DNA of 7,111 nucleotides from Fidelibacterota bacterium (lineage in GTDB: Bacteria > Fidelibacterota > UBA2242), in contig QNCV01000136.1 of the NCBI GenBank assembly GCA_003645845.1, positions 1 to 7,111 of the forward strand, in the 5' to 3' direction. Below, piece after piece: positions 1 through 6,684 of the stretch. The position numbers were made by a program, and so were the translations under genes. Within the stretch, counting starts at the first letter, position 1; every line of letters begins with the position of its first letter. The notes under the pieces were generated by a model that worked only from the letters and a program-made list of their open reading frames with translations, was not told where the DNA came from and did no database searches.

Positions 1-1
1 G

Positions 2-583
2 GTTATGGGAATCGGTTTGACAAAAGGGGGTCGGGGAATCAATTACCGAATTCTCGGACGTATCGCATCGGGCTGGGTGGCAACGCCGATTGCGGCCTGT
101 ATGCTCACATTTGTAGCGTTGTTCTTCGTGGAAAATGTATTTAAACAGGATGTGGTGAAACCGACTCAATATCAATTGTCCCGGAATGTGTTGAATGAGA
201 TTAAGAATTCAGGATTAGACATCGGGAATCTCATACCCTATCGGAATAAAACCTTTTCCTCAGCTAAGGATTTCCGGAAAAGTATTTCCGGAAAACAGGG
301 CTGGAATGAAAGGGAAATTGCGCTGATATTTGATTATGCCGAAATCGATAGCATTATTATATCCGGAGAAGCCCTGGCGGTCGCTGAAAAAGAAATGAGC
401 CTCACCGATAACGAGATCAATGCATTGAAACAACTATGCGGTAAAAAATTTGCCCATCGCCGGGCTTTTGAAAAGGCTCTGAAAAACACGAACTTCCCTG
501 AAATAAACAGTGATTTTGACAAGAAAAGAGACCTGTTGTATCACTATTTCAAAAAAGAGGATAAATCACTCCTCTCCCGTTAA
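2..583 (+). CDS. PiT-family inorganic phosphate transporter, C-terminal part (5' end outside window)
   Basis: The reading frame is open to the left edge of the window, so this is the end of a longer gene; the ATG at position 5 is internal. The first ~50 residues resemble the last transmembrane region of PiT permeases (cation:phosphate symporters of the inner membrane). A glycine-rich GIGLTKGG segment is followed by an Asn, then SGWVATPIAACMLTF, a hydrophobic helix of the W-x-x-TP-x-x-A type that ends these proteins. About 140 charged residues follow, with no further membrane segment. That soluble tail is longer than in the simplest PiT proteins and is probably cytoplasmic; I do not recognise a domain in it. 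The gene converges on the pseudogene at 726-1725, leaving ~140 bp between them. The family call rests on motif memory over a short stretch, so the transported ion is inferred from the family. Confidence 0.68.
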   Translation, partial: VMGIGLTKGGRGINYRILGRIASGWVATPIAACMLTFVALFFVENVFKQDVVKPTQYQLSRNVLNEIKNSGLDIGNLIPYRNKTFSSAKDFRKSISGKQGWNEREIALIFDYAEIDSIIISGEALAVAEKEMSLTDNEINALKQLCGKKFAHRRAFEKALKNTNFPEINSDFDKKRDLLYHYFKKEDKSLLSR

Positions 584-680
584 GAAACGTTGAAAATTGT
601 ATCAAATTTAAACGACCATCTGCAATAAAACCCTTTCCCCAAAACATCACAAAAAAAATTGCAGGGAAAAAATATCCCAG

Positions 681-702
681 ACCGGAGCGTGGGCTCTTCG
701 GT
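681..702 (-). terminator. Possible terminator hairpin 3' of the serine hydrolase pseudogene
   Basis: ACCG-GAGC, a GTGG loop, then GCTC-tt-CGGT form an 8-bp stem with a 2-nt bulge. Read on the minus strand it lies just past the pseudogene stop. It is followed after eight bases by a T6 run (668-673 on the plus strand), which is farther from the stem than in a standard intrinsic terminator. This is a weak call. Confidence 0.3.
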
Positions 703-725
703 GAACAGCCAATTAATAAGCAGCT

Positions 726-1725
726 CTAAAACCGATACCGAAAATCCCAGTGTAAGCCGAGGGTCAGAAAGATAATCCCAAAATCCCGGTCTTTGGAAAA
801 ATTGAGATCGCTGATCAGGCCGTAGGCCTCGCCGGGATGCCCAATAAGGGGCTCCTCGGGAATCAGTTTCGTGGTCTCGTGATTGCCCAGGGCGTAATGG
901 TTAAAAAGGTCGTAGTAATTGTTGCCATTGGCGCCGTTGTAGTCCACCAGCTGCGGACGCCGGCTGCCGCTCTCCTGACGGTAGAGCGCCGCCACATTAT
1001 CAACATCCGCCAGGTCGGCCACATTGAAACTGCCCAGCATGCCCAGAAGTTCTAAAATAGTGCTTTTGACATAGCGGTCAAAGCGCTCCCCGGAAAGGGC
1101 CTCGCTCAGGGTCACGATAACCCCGAAATTGAGATTGGCATACTTAAAATAGGGCTCGGCCGGGGCGTGGCTGCTGAACAGGTCAGAGCTGTAATAAGAT
1201 TCGCCGCTCTGCAGCAACCGGGACAGTTCGGGGGCTGATTATTGCTATAGAAGGCCGCTAAAAATCCGCCTTAGCCGCTGCCGTCCCACAGGCTGGAGGT
1301 GTGGAACAGGAGCTGCCGGCTGGTGATGATCTGATCGGGTTATTGGGGATTGCGCAGAGGAGAGCCGAAATAGTCGCTGATATCGTCCTCCAGCCGGAAA
1401 CGCCCATCTTCATAGAAGGTTCATCAGGGCCGCGACGCTAACCATCTTGGAGATCGAGGCAATCCGGTAATAGGCGCTATCGGTCATGGGCAGATTGCGG
1501 CCCGGATCGTTTACCCGCGGTATAGGTATAGACCGGTTTCTGACCCTTGACGATGTCCACGGACCTGCCGACCACATCGTACCTATTTTTAAGGGTACTG
1601 AGGGTGGCGTGGAGTGTTGGGGCGCGAAGCCACTCCCCAGGCCCCAGGATCATCAGTAGTATCAATAGGGACAGAATCCGGAAGCGCGGCCAGGGCTCTC
1701 TCCTGTGGTGTTCGGCAATCAGCAA
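726..1725 (-). pseudogene. Serine hydrolase of the beta-lactamase/penicillin-binding-protein fold, broken by frameshifts
   Basis: The coding sequence can be followed on the minus strand only by changing frame several times. Fragment 1 (1725 to ~1510) starts with an N-terminal hydrophobic stretch (LSLLILLMILG), a signal or membrane anchor, then RYDVVGRSVDIVKGQKPVYT. Fragment 2 (~1508 to the stop at 1410-1412) carries the catalytic SxxK motif as SISK at 1446-1457. Fragment 3 runs to the stop at 1340-1342 and has the Asp-rich stretch LEDDISDYF. Fragment 4 (ITSRQLLFHTSSLWDG) stops at 1271-1273. Fragment 5 (about 1217 to 726) has the YxN motif as YAN at 1134-1142 and an HPG at 831-839 in the position of the K/H-T-G motif. 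An intact member would be an exported serine hydrolase or peptidase. The motifs support the family, not a substrate. At least four disruptions make it a pseudogene unless the assembly carries many indels. Confidence 0.82.
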
Positions 1726-1898
1726 TCGAAAAATCTCCCGGGAATTCAGGCCACTCCGGGGGGAATTCCAATATCTGAACAGGCCTGATTTGGCCTTAGG
1801 TTCCGTCCGCCTGAATCCAGATCGCCGAATCCTTCAACCCTCGCTGTCAGAGTAACAATCCGGTGACGCCGGCGAACATGAAATAATATACAGGAGCC

Positions 1899-1934
1899 TT
1901 TGAAAGCTTTTCAAAACTGCTTAGATTTGAGCAG
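1899..1934. promoter_or_regulatory. Two adjacent dyads upstream of the 1946 gene
   Basis: TTTGAAA-gct-TTTCAAA (1899-1915) is a perfect 7-bp inverted repeat with a 3-base centre. One base later, CTGCT-tagatttg-AGCAG (1917-1934) is a 5-bp inverted repeat with an 8-base loop. They fill the stretch just before every candidate start of the next gene, where an operator or a 5' leader structure would lie. I cannot place a convincing promoter next to them. Function is inferred from position only. Confidence 0.35.
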
Positions 1935-1945
1935 ATATACAAAAA

Positions 1946-2980
1946 GTGATATCCTTGATTATGACTGATAAAAAAGTAGTTAATATGCTCGCCGGACCCG
2001 GTCATTCCGGCGTTGATTATCAACAGATCGGGAAAGGACTTGAACTCCTTAAAATAAGGCCTTTTTTCCCGATCTGGCTGAAACAGAATAACCTCTATGT
2101 CAATTACCGGATCACCCAGATCTGTTTTCATGTCTTGGGCAGGACTCTCAGTGGCAAACCGACGAAAACGAGGGAACTGGGTACCAGGTTTTTCAGAGAC
2201 AAGAAGTTTTCTATGCGGGATGTTTTCCGTAATCACCCCACCGTAAAAGAACTGATTATTCGCGACGATAATGTTCAGGGATACTATTGGTTTGACTCCA
2301 GATACCTGAAACAATTACTGCATAATTTTAAGGAGTATGAAGAGCGCCCCGACCCAAAACCACTGCTGAAGTTCCTGCGCCCCTGGCTACGCAGTCACGA
2401 TCTCTATATTGATAAGCGGATTTTTACCATTACTAAATTACTGTTCACGAATACCTACTGGGATTGCTGGACCAAAAGTGCTGAAATCGCCCAGTGGCTT
2501 TTTGAACGAAAAAAAGCCGATATCGAATATCTGCTCAACAAAGATCCCATCCTGAAAGGATTGGTTACCCAAAATAAGTCGTATGACCGGTCCTTTTCCC
2601 TGAAATGGGAATTCCGCCAGGATATCCCCGACAACCTGCCCCCTGAGATGCAGAAAATTCTGCTGAACAACTTCATCGCCAATCATCTGAAACAAGCCTA
2701 TCGCCAATGGATCACCGCTAAGGATAAACATGCCCGTCTGCGCTACGATATTATTGTGGAAATCAGCGCTGCTGCTCTGGACGGTGAGTCTTTGCATACA
2801 CGGAACCTGGCAGTCCGGCTTTTTAATCCCGATAATTACAACTTCCTGAATGACCTAAAAAGACATAAAAAACTTTGTCAAATCGTTAAAATAGAAAAAC
2901 ACACATCAGGCAATCACTACTGGTTTAAGCGACCCTTATTGGAAGAAATTCAGCAGGATTTTGCCCAGAAATCCGCCTGA
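1946..2980 (+). CDS. Unrecognised protein with three tandem winged-helix-like repeats
   Basis: I do not recognise this 344-residue protein. It has no signal peptide or membrane segment. It is made of three diverged units of ~103-108 residues, near 30-130, 138-236 and 245-340. Each has a basic/aromatic helix, then an isoleucine-rich helix, a [KH]T/TK-x-x-x-[LI] helix ending in aromatic residues (TKTRELGTRFF at 73, TKSAEIAQWLF at 176, HTRNLAVRLF at 284), another helix, and a strand ending in YWF (114), LKW (219) and YWF (325). From helix to aromatic strand is 41, 43 and 41 residues. That order (three helices, then a beta hairpin) fits a winged-helix fold, so DNA binding is a reasonable inference, not shown. 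The longest frame starts at GTG 1946; ATG 1961 (residue 6) and ATG 1985 (residue 14) are alternatives. None has a clear Shine-Dalgarno, so the start is open. It stands alone, between the pseudogene and the phage-like operon. Confidence 0.72.
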   Translation: MISLIMTDKKVVNMLAGPGHSGVDYQQIGKGLELLKIRPFFPIWLKQNNLYVNYRITQICFHVLGRTLSGKPTKTRELGTRFFRDKKFSMRDVFRNHPTVKELIIRDDNVQGYYWFDSRYLKQLLHNFKEYEERPDPKPLLKFLRPWLRSHDLYIDKRIFTITKLLFTNTYWDCWTKSAEIAQWLFERKKADIEYLLNKDPILKGLVTQNKSYDRSFSLKWEFRQDIPDNLPPEMQKILLNNFIANHLKQAYRQWITAKDKHARLRYDIIVEISAAALDGESLHTRNLAVRLFNPDNYNFLNDLKRHKKLCQIVKIEKHTSGNHYWFKRPLLEEIQQDFAQKSA

Positions 2981-3008
2981 GACACCCTAAAATAAAAAAA
3001 TATTTTGA

Positions 3009-3038
3009 CCAAAATTCTGATCAAAAAATCAATTTTGG
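3009..3038. terminator. AT-rich stem-loop after the 1946 gene, weak terminator candidate
   Basis: CCAAAATT (3009-3016) pairs with AATTTTGG (3031-3038). Inside it GAT pairs with ATC around a CAAAAA loop, leaving a 2-nt bulge. Downstream on the plus strand there is no T run, but on the minus strand the stem is followed by a T-rich tract (2990-3008). It could end transcription from either side weakly or simply be a structured leader. It lies 28 bp past the stop of the 1946 gene. Confidence 0.25.
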
Positions 3039-3120
3039 CTAGCAAATAACCGTAAAACAAGTATAATAATATAATATTATTAAAATGAGTGGAGTGCGCT
3101 TATCTCGGAGGTGAATCACC

Positions 3121-3174
3121 ATGAATTCGAAACAGGCAGTCGTATTTATGACTACGATTTATCCGTATTATTAG
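3121..3174 (+). CDS. Possible 17-residue small ORF with a near-consensus Shine-Dalgarno
   Basis: GGAGGTGA at 3107-3114 matches eight consecutive bases of the ideal Shine-Dalgarno, and an ATG follows 9 bases after GGAGG. The frame encodes MNSKQAVVFMTTIYPYY and then stops. This is the best ribosome binding site in the window, better than those of the large genes. Two TATAAT boxes lie 46-59 bases upstream of the ATG. The peptide is short and aromatic-ended and I do not recognise it. It could be a leader peptide, a small protein, or the surviving 5' end of a deleted gene; the sequence alone does not decide. The main operon promoter lies downstream of it, so it would need its own transcript. Confidence 0.4.
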   Translation: MNSKQAVVFMTTIYPYY

Positions 3175-3179
3175 ACATT

Positions 3180-3204
3180 ATCAGTAATCCTATAACAAAC
3201 TGAT
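3180..3204. repeat. Short inverted repeat upstream of the operon promoter
   Basis: ATCAGT (3180-3185) and ACTGAT (3199-3204) form a 6-bp inverted repeat with a 13-base spacer, and TTATCAG also occurs directly at 3178-3184 and 3204-3210. The spacing would suit a dimeric regulator about 40 bases upstream of the -35 box. The arms are short and the region is AT-rich, so chance is quite possible. Confidence 0.25.
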
Positions 3205-3241
3205 TATCAGCGTGTTATGAGATTTTTATCACAATTATTAC

Positions 3242-3270
3242 TTGACATATGAATTAATATATTTTATATT
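3242..3270 (+). promoter_or_regulatory. Sigma70-type promoter of the terminase operon
   Basis: A perfect -35 box TTGACA (3242-3247) is separated by exactly 17 bases from TATATT (3265-3270), a -10 box with one mismatch. Transcription would start near 3276-3278, giving a leader of only ~15 bases. That leader holds AGGA at 3282-3285, six bases before the ATG at 3292. All four downstream genes are on the same strand with overlaps or a gap of less than 20 bases, so this promoter probably drives them together. Confidence 0.72.
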
Positions 3271-3291
3271 CGATTTAAAATAGGATGTGTT

Positions 3292-4569
3292 ATGAAAACA
3301 GAATCATCGAGCAAAATAAAGCCAAAAAGCGCACCGAAAACATCACTAAAGCAGAAGACGAAAACACAAAAAAGTCGCTCAAAAGCAAATAAAACACAAA
3401 AAAAACCGCAACCAAAACGAGCGAAAAATTTTAAAAGTGCCAAGGAAGAAAAGCGTCCAGAGCAGAGTCTGTTTTATCGTCATCACCCGTTTTTGAAATT
3501 GATCGAGTTCCACATGTGGGAATTCCTGCTAACCGTTTCAAAAAGCGCCGCAATTCAAGTCGTCAAAGGTTGTGTCAGAATATCCAGAGAGACACTTTCA
3601 AAACTGCTGACACCTGCGCGTATTAAAAAGTGCAGAAAATACCTATCGATGCGGGTTTTGACAATGCCACCAGACGATAAGGTGATAGCCTGGGATTATA
3701 TAAAACATGGTCCATTGCCATCAGAAATTCGCCTCGACTACACAAATCTTCCTGAGGAATTTTTCAAAGTGCCTGTTCCCGCAAAGGTACGCGAAGTTAT
3801 CCGCTCAATGTTGACAATGAGATACCCGCCAGCCGATATCGTTCTCGCTCTGAAAGAGGCTTTCCCAGGTTTGAGTTTCACAATTGAAGATGTACTTAGA
3901 TTTCGGTATTTTTTTTGGGATATTGGCGATTTGATGGATTCCGCTGATGGACAAGCGGCATTCCGCAATAAGCTAGTGCAAATTCGCTCAGATATTATCA
4001 CTGGTAAAAATTTAGAGCGGCATCTTCAAGTAATTTCCCAAAGAAAAAAAACTTTAGAACTCAAAATATTACTCGCATCAATTGATATTAAAAACGGTGA
4101 TAATAAGAAAATATCCAATCAAAAGTTGCGTTGGGTGGAAACTCCTTACCTACGATCTGATAACCGGCAGGAGTATAGCCCCTGGTTTGAAATCGGCTCG
4201 ACCGATCCGGATGTCAGCCCACTTGCAAGTTTTGACATTATTTCTAACATCCTAGCCGGCGTGGTTAATCCAACCGACCTCGCATTACACATTGGCATCG
4301 TACCACCCAAGTTCAGAAATATCGAGAAATATTTACGGACTTTTTTACCCATAATTTCCATAAAATTGGGGCTCATGATTCTATCAAACGACGACAAAAG
4401 GGCAGCGTTTTATCTTGCTAATGTTGCTCTAAAATACGCCGAATATCTACAAAAATTAGGCATCCCGGCAGTGGATTCAACCGGTAGTGATTTCATGGAT
4501 CAAATCAATCTTAAATACAATAAATCAAAACATAATGGGAAAAAAGACGACAATGTTGCTCAATCCTAA
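3292..4569 (+). CDS. Lys-tailed protein in the small-terminase position, first gene of phage-like operon
   Basis: No family is recognised with certainty. The 425-residue product starts with a disordered, histone H1-like tail: 18 Lys and 3 Arg in the first 55 residues. Domain A (about 60-150) has an HP motif (65-66), L-T-P-x-R-I (106-111), PPD (126-128) and AWDYI (133-137), and recurs in the 6662-7093 product. Residues ~166-212 look like a helix-turn-helix (RYPPADIVLALKEAFPG) ending in RYFFWDIGDLM; I associate that Tyr/Phe-Phe-x-Asp ending with phage small-terminase and related HTH proteins. Residues ~310-392 are helical and hydrophobic. It sits directly before terL and overlaps it by 35 bp, the usual place of a small terminase, but it is far longer than a typical TerS. 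A DNA-recognition role in packaging is inferred from position and basic charge. The ATG at 3292 has a well-placed AGGA. Confidence 0.75.
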   Translation: MKTESSSKIKPKSAPKTSLKQKTKTQKSRSKANKTQKKPQPKRAKNFKSAKEEKRPEQSLFYRHHPFLKLIEFHMWEFLLTVSKSAAIQVVKGCVRISRETLSKLLTPARIKKCRKYLSMRVLTMPPDDKVIAWDYIKHGPLPSEIRLDYTNLPEEFFKVPVPAKVREVIRSMLTMRYPPADIVLALKEAFPGLSFTIEDVLRFRYFFWDIGDLMDSADGQAAFRNKLVQIRSDIITGKNLERHLQVISQRKKTLELKILLASIDIKNGDNKKISNQKLRWVETPYLRSDNRQEYSPWFEIGSTDPDVSPLASFDIISNILAGVVNPTDLALHIGIVPPKFRNIEKYLRTFLPIISIKLGLMILSNDDKRAAFYLANVALKYAEYLQKLGIPAVDSTGSDFMDQINLKYNKSKHNGKKDDNVAQS

Positions 4570-6157
4570 ATTTTTCCAGCATGAAAAACCAAAAAACAAA
4601 ATCGTCAATCTGACACCGAGTCAGTTCGCCGAACACACTTTGACCATCGATACAGGACAACCATTTCGCCTCGGGCAGGAACGACAATACTGGTATTCCA
4701 TTTACGATGTTTATAATCCCTTTTTAGTGCTTGTTGCCTCGAGACAGGCTGAAAAATCAACCTTCATTAGAAATAGCATTCTGGCCACATTATTAACCAA
4801 TCGGAACGATATTGCCTTGTACTGTACGGCTTTATTTCCACACTTAAAGGAATTTTCCGTGCGTAAAATCGATCGTGCAATCCGAGCAAATCCAGCATTT
4901 AGAAACCTCGTTGTCGGAAAAAATGTAATCTATAATCTCACCGATAAGTATTTCGCGAACGGCTCGGCGCTTCATCTCCGAGCGATTGGTATACGTCCGG
5001 AATCGGCCCGTGGGAATCCGGCACGCGGCATCTATTTTGATGAAGTCCAGTTGATCGAATCGGACTCGGTCGCGGTGGCGATGGAACAGACACAGAGTTT
5101 CGCCGACCGCGCATACTATCGACTTGCGGGCACACCGCTAACCCGAAATAACTATTTATCAAGACTATATAAGAATTCAAAACAGTACGAATGGATTATA
5201 AAATGTCCACACTGTCACATAAATAATCCCCCACTCGGTATGCAACACATCGACTCGAAAAAACCATATCTGTTCTGCGTCCATTGCGGAAAAAAAATGG
5301 ACCCCCAACACGGCCAGTGGGTAGCCCAGAATCCTGAGGGCACATATGCCGGTTTCCGCATTTGCCGCCTAATGACACCGACATGTCTCTGGCGTACCGA
5401 GGCCCAAGATGATGTTTTGGATAAATTTGACGGACCCAATGCCTACCCTGAATACCGGTTTCTAAATGAAGTGCTCGGTCTCCCGGCAGAAACCGGTATC
5501 GCTCCGATCAGCGCCGAAACGCTCTATTCCATTGCTGGCGATTTTGATATGATCGACCCCAACAATCCGCCGAATTGGATTTATAATACAATTTCCATTG
5601 CAACCATCGACTGGGCCTGGAACTCGAAAACAGGCGGCCATTCCTTTACTATTTTCGCCATTTGGGTAATTCTAAATAGCAAATATACATGCATTTACGC
5701 GAAGCGTTTTATCGGGCCTCAATATCATGATCCCCGGGCAGTACTGGATGAAATCGCCCGTCATACCCGCAAAACGACGTGTGCATTTGTTGCTACTGAT
5801 TTTGGGATTGGCCACAAGGAAAACATACGGCTGAGACAGATGGTTCAACCAACGAAGGTTTATGAAATATTATATGCCGGACATTCGAGCCACTTGGAAT
5901 ACAACGCTGCCGAAAACCGCTATCGAGTGGGCCGGACAGAGTCGCTCGACCTCGTATTTGCCGGGCTGCACAACGGCCGCTTTGCCGTACCGAAATTGAA
6001 GCAATCGAAACCATTTCTCGACGACATTTTAAACGTATTCACGGAGACCGATCCCACCTATCGAAAGGTCAAGTATAATCATGATGGACCCGACGATTTT
6101 TTTCATTTGATGAATTACGCAAACTTAATTTTCAACCAAATGCAGTATAAACTATAA
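4535..6157 (+). CDS. Phage terminase large subunit (packaging ATPase and nuclease)
   Basis: TerL is the motor that cuts concatemeric phage DNA and pumps it into the procapsid. Numbered from ATG 4535 (540 residues): Walker A region SRQAEKST (69-76), Walker B IYFDE (166-170) and the coupling motif GTP (199-201) make the ATPase. Cys pairs C224/C227 and C248/C251 form a zinc-finger-like insert. The C-terminal RNase H-like nuclease shows D359 (TIDWAW), D422 (VATDFG) and D520/D521 (DGPDDFFH), followed by NYAN typical of TerL ends. Domain order and length are complete. The oddity is E73 where Gly is expected before the Walker Lys; GAA at 4751-4753 is one base from GGA. The frame extends back to GTG 4487, but that overlaps the upstream gene by 83 bp; ATG 4553 is another choice, with GGGA 12 bases ahead. 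Expression is probably coupled to the upstream gene. Its last 52 bp are repeated at the window end. Confidence 0.9.
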   Translation: MGKKTTMLLNPKFFQHEKPKNKIVNLTPSQFAEHTLTIDTGQPFRLGQERQYWYSIYDVYNPFLVLVASRQAEKSTFIRNSILATLLTNRNDIALYCTALFPHLKEFSVRKIDRAIRANPAFRNLVVGKNVIYNLTDKYFANGSALHLRAIGIRPESARGNPARGIYFDEVQLIESDSVAVAMEQTQSFADRAYYRLAGTPLTRNNYLSRLYKNSKQYEWIIKCPHCHINNPPLGMQHIDSKKPYLFCVHCGKKMDPQHGQWVAQNPEGTYAGFRICRLMTPTCLWRTEAQDDVLDKFDGPNAYPEYRFLNEVLGLPAETGIAPISAETLYSIAGDFDMIDPNNPPNWIYNTISIATIDWAWNSKTGGHSFTIFAIWVILNSKYTCIYAKRFIGPQYHDPRAVLDEIARHTRKTTCAFVATDFGIGHKENIRLRQMVQPTKVYEILYAGHSSHLEYNAAENRYRVGRTESLDLVFAGLHNGRFAVPKLKQSKPFLDDILNVFTETDPTYRKVKYNHDGPDDFFHLMNYANLIFNQMQYKL

Positions 6158-6168
6158 CATGAAAGGAA
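6106..6168. repeat. 63-bp exact direct repeat, copy 1 (terL 3' end and next ribosome binding site)
   Basis: This copy starts just after the FFH codons of the TerL nuclease motif. It covers the final TerL codons and stop and the GAAAGGAA that serves as ribosome binding site of the 6175 gene. It is identical to 7049-7111 over 63 bases. The base before it differs between copies (A at 6105, G at 7048), so the left boundary is sharp. The right boundary is unknown because copy 2 meets the window edge. The NYAN reading shows that this copy is in its native gene. Confidence 0.97.
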
Positions 6169-6174
6169 ATTCAA

Positions 6175-6684
6175 ATGTTTAACGAAAAACTGCTTTATCA
6201 CATTCTCGGTCATCCCATCCCCAAACCGGTCACGGACCTTGAAATGCTTCGCCACCGACTGGTATTCAACGACGAAAAGATATTTTTTAAAGATCTTTTT
6301 CTTGGTGTAATATCTTGTCTTTACAATGGTTGCGACCGGCCGCCGGAGGATTATCGTCTTTTCGACAAGAAAGTTCTCAGCGGCGGCCTTGTCCAGTACG
6401 ATCCGGAAGTGCGTTCATGGAAAGCACTGTTGATGAAAACCGCAGAGTTGTTGCGCGAAAATGGCAAAACCCTTGACGAAAAACGCCGCATTTTCGAAGA
6501 TTGGCTGCCCAAACGATTAGGCTGGCTGAATGATAGCGAGTTGTCCAAAGTACTGCGCTCTTTTGCAGGCGTCACCCATCAGAATGCGTTGTTCCAAATT
6601 GATGATACTTGCGAATCTGAAGATTTTCTCGACGAAATTCAAGTCAAAATAGAGGTAGACGATGCCCGCAAATTATTCAAATGA
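6175..6684 (+). CDS. Unrecognised small protein downstream of terL
   Basis: I do not recognise this 169-residue product. It has no signal peptide, membrane span or metal-binding motif. It looks soluble and mostly helical, with an amphipathic region (about 82-130: KALLMKTAELL, DEKRRIFEDWLPKRLGWL) and a markedly acidic stretch near the C-terminus (142-163, many Asp and Glu). The start is well supported: AGGA at 6164-6167 lies seven bases before the ATG. It follows terL by 17 bp and overlaps the next gene by 23 bp, so it belongs to the same transcript. A portal gene is common at this position in tailed phages, but this protein is far too short to be one. Its ribosome binding site lies inside the 63-bp repeat, so the second repeat copy may lead into a related gene beyond the window. 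A packaging accessory role would be a guess from location only. Confidence 0.75.
   Translation: MFNEKLLYHILGHPIPKPVTDLEMLRHRLVFNDEKIFFKDLFLGVISCLYNGCDRPPEDYRLFDKKVLSGGLVQYDPEVRSWKALLMKTAELLRENGKTLDEKRRIFEDWLPKRLGWLNDSELSKVLRSFAGVTHQNALFQIDDTCESEDFLDEIQVKIEVDDARKLFK

Larger units (their letters stand above)
2981..3291. other. AT-rich intergenic region before the terminase operon
   Basis: This 311-base stretch has no gene-length ORF. In order it holds an AT-rich stem-loop (3009-3038), two TATAAT boxes without a well-spaced -35 (3062-3067 and 3070-3075), a 9-codon ORF (3085-3114) whose stop overlaps a strong Shine-Dalgarno, a 17-codon ORF (3121-3174), an inverted repeat (3180-3204) and the operon promoter (3242-3270). 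The 9-mer GTGTTATGA occurs at 3212-3220 and again over the start codon at 3287-3295. Confidence 0.6.

Noticed and set aside
837..1055. Open frame on the plus strand opposite the pseudogene
   Set aside because: The minus strand here encodes the YxN and HxG part of a recognisable serine hydrolase; the plus-strand frame is its shadow and has no ribosome binding site or recognisable product.
1900..1968. 22-codon TTG-start frame behind AGGAG, overlapping the start of the 1946 gene
   Set aside because: The Shine-Dalgarno is only three bases from a TTG and the frame lies across both dyads; too weak to call a leader peptide.
1847..2314. 155-codon open frame on the minus strand overlapping the triple-repeat gene
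   Set aside because: The plus-strand product has three self-similar domains, which cannot arise by chance; the minus-strand frame has no such support.
3062..3080. Two TATAAT boxes as a second promoter
   Set aside because: The only -35-like sequences are 21 or more bases away (TTGGCT at 3035) and the stretch is almost pure A/T, where TATAAT arises readily.
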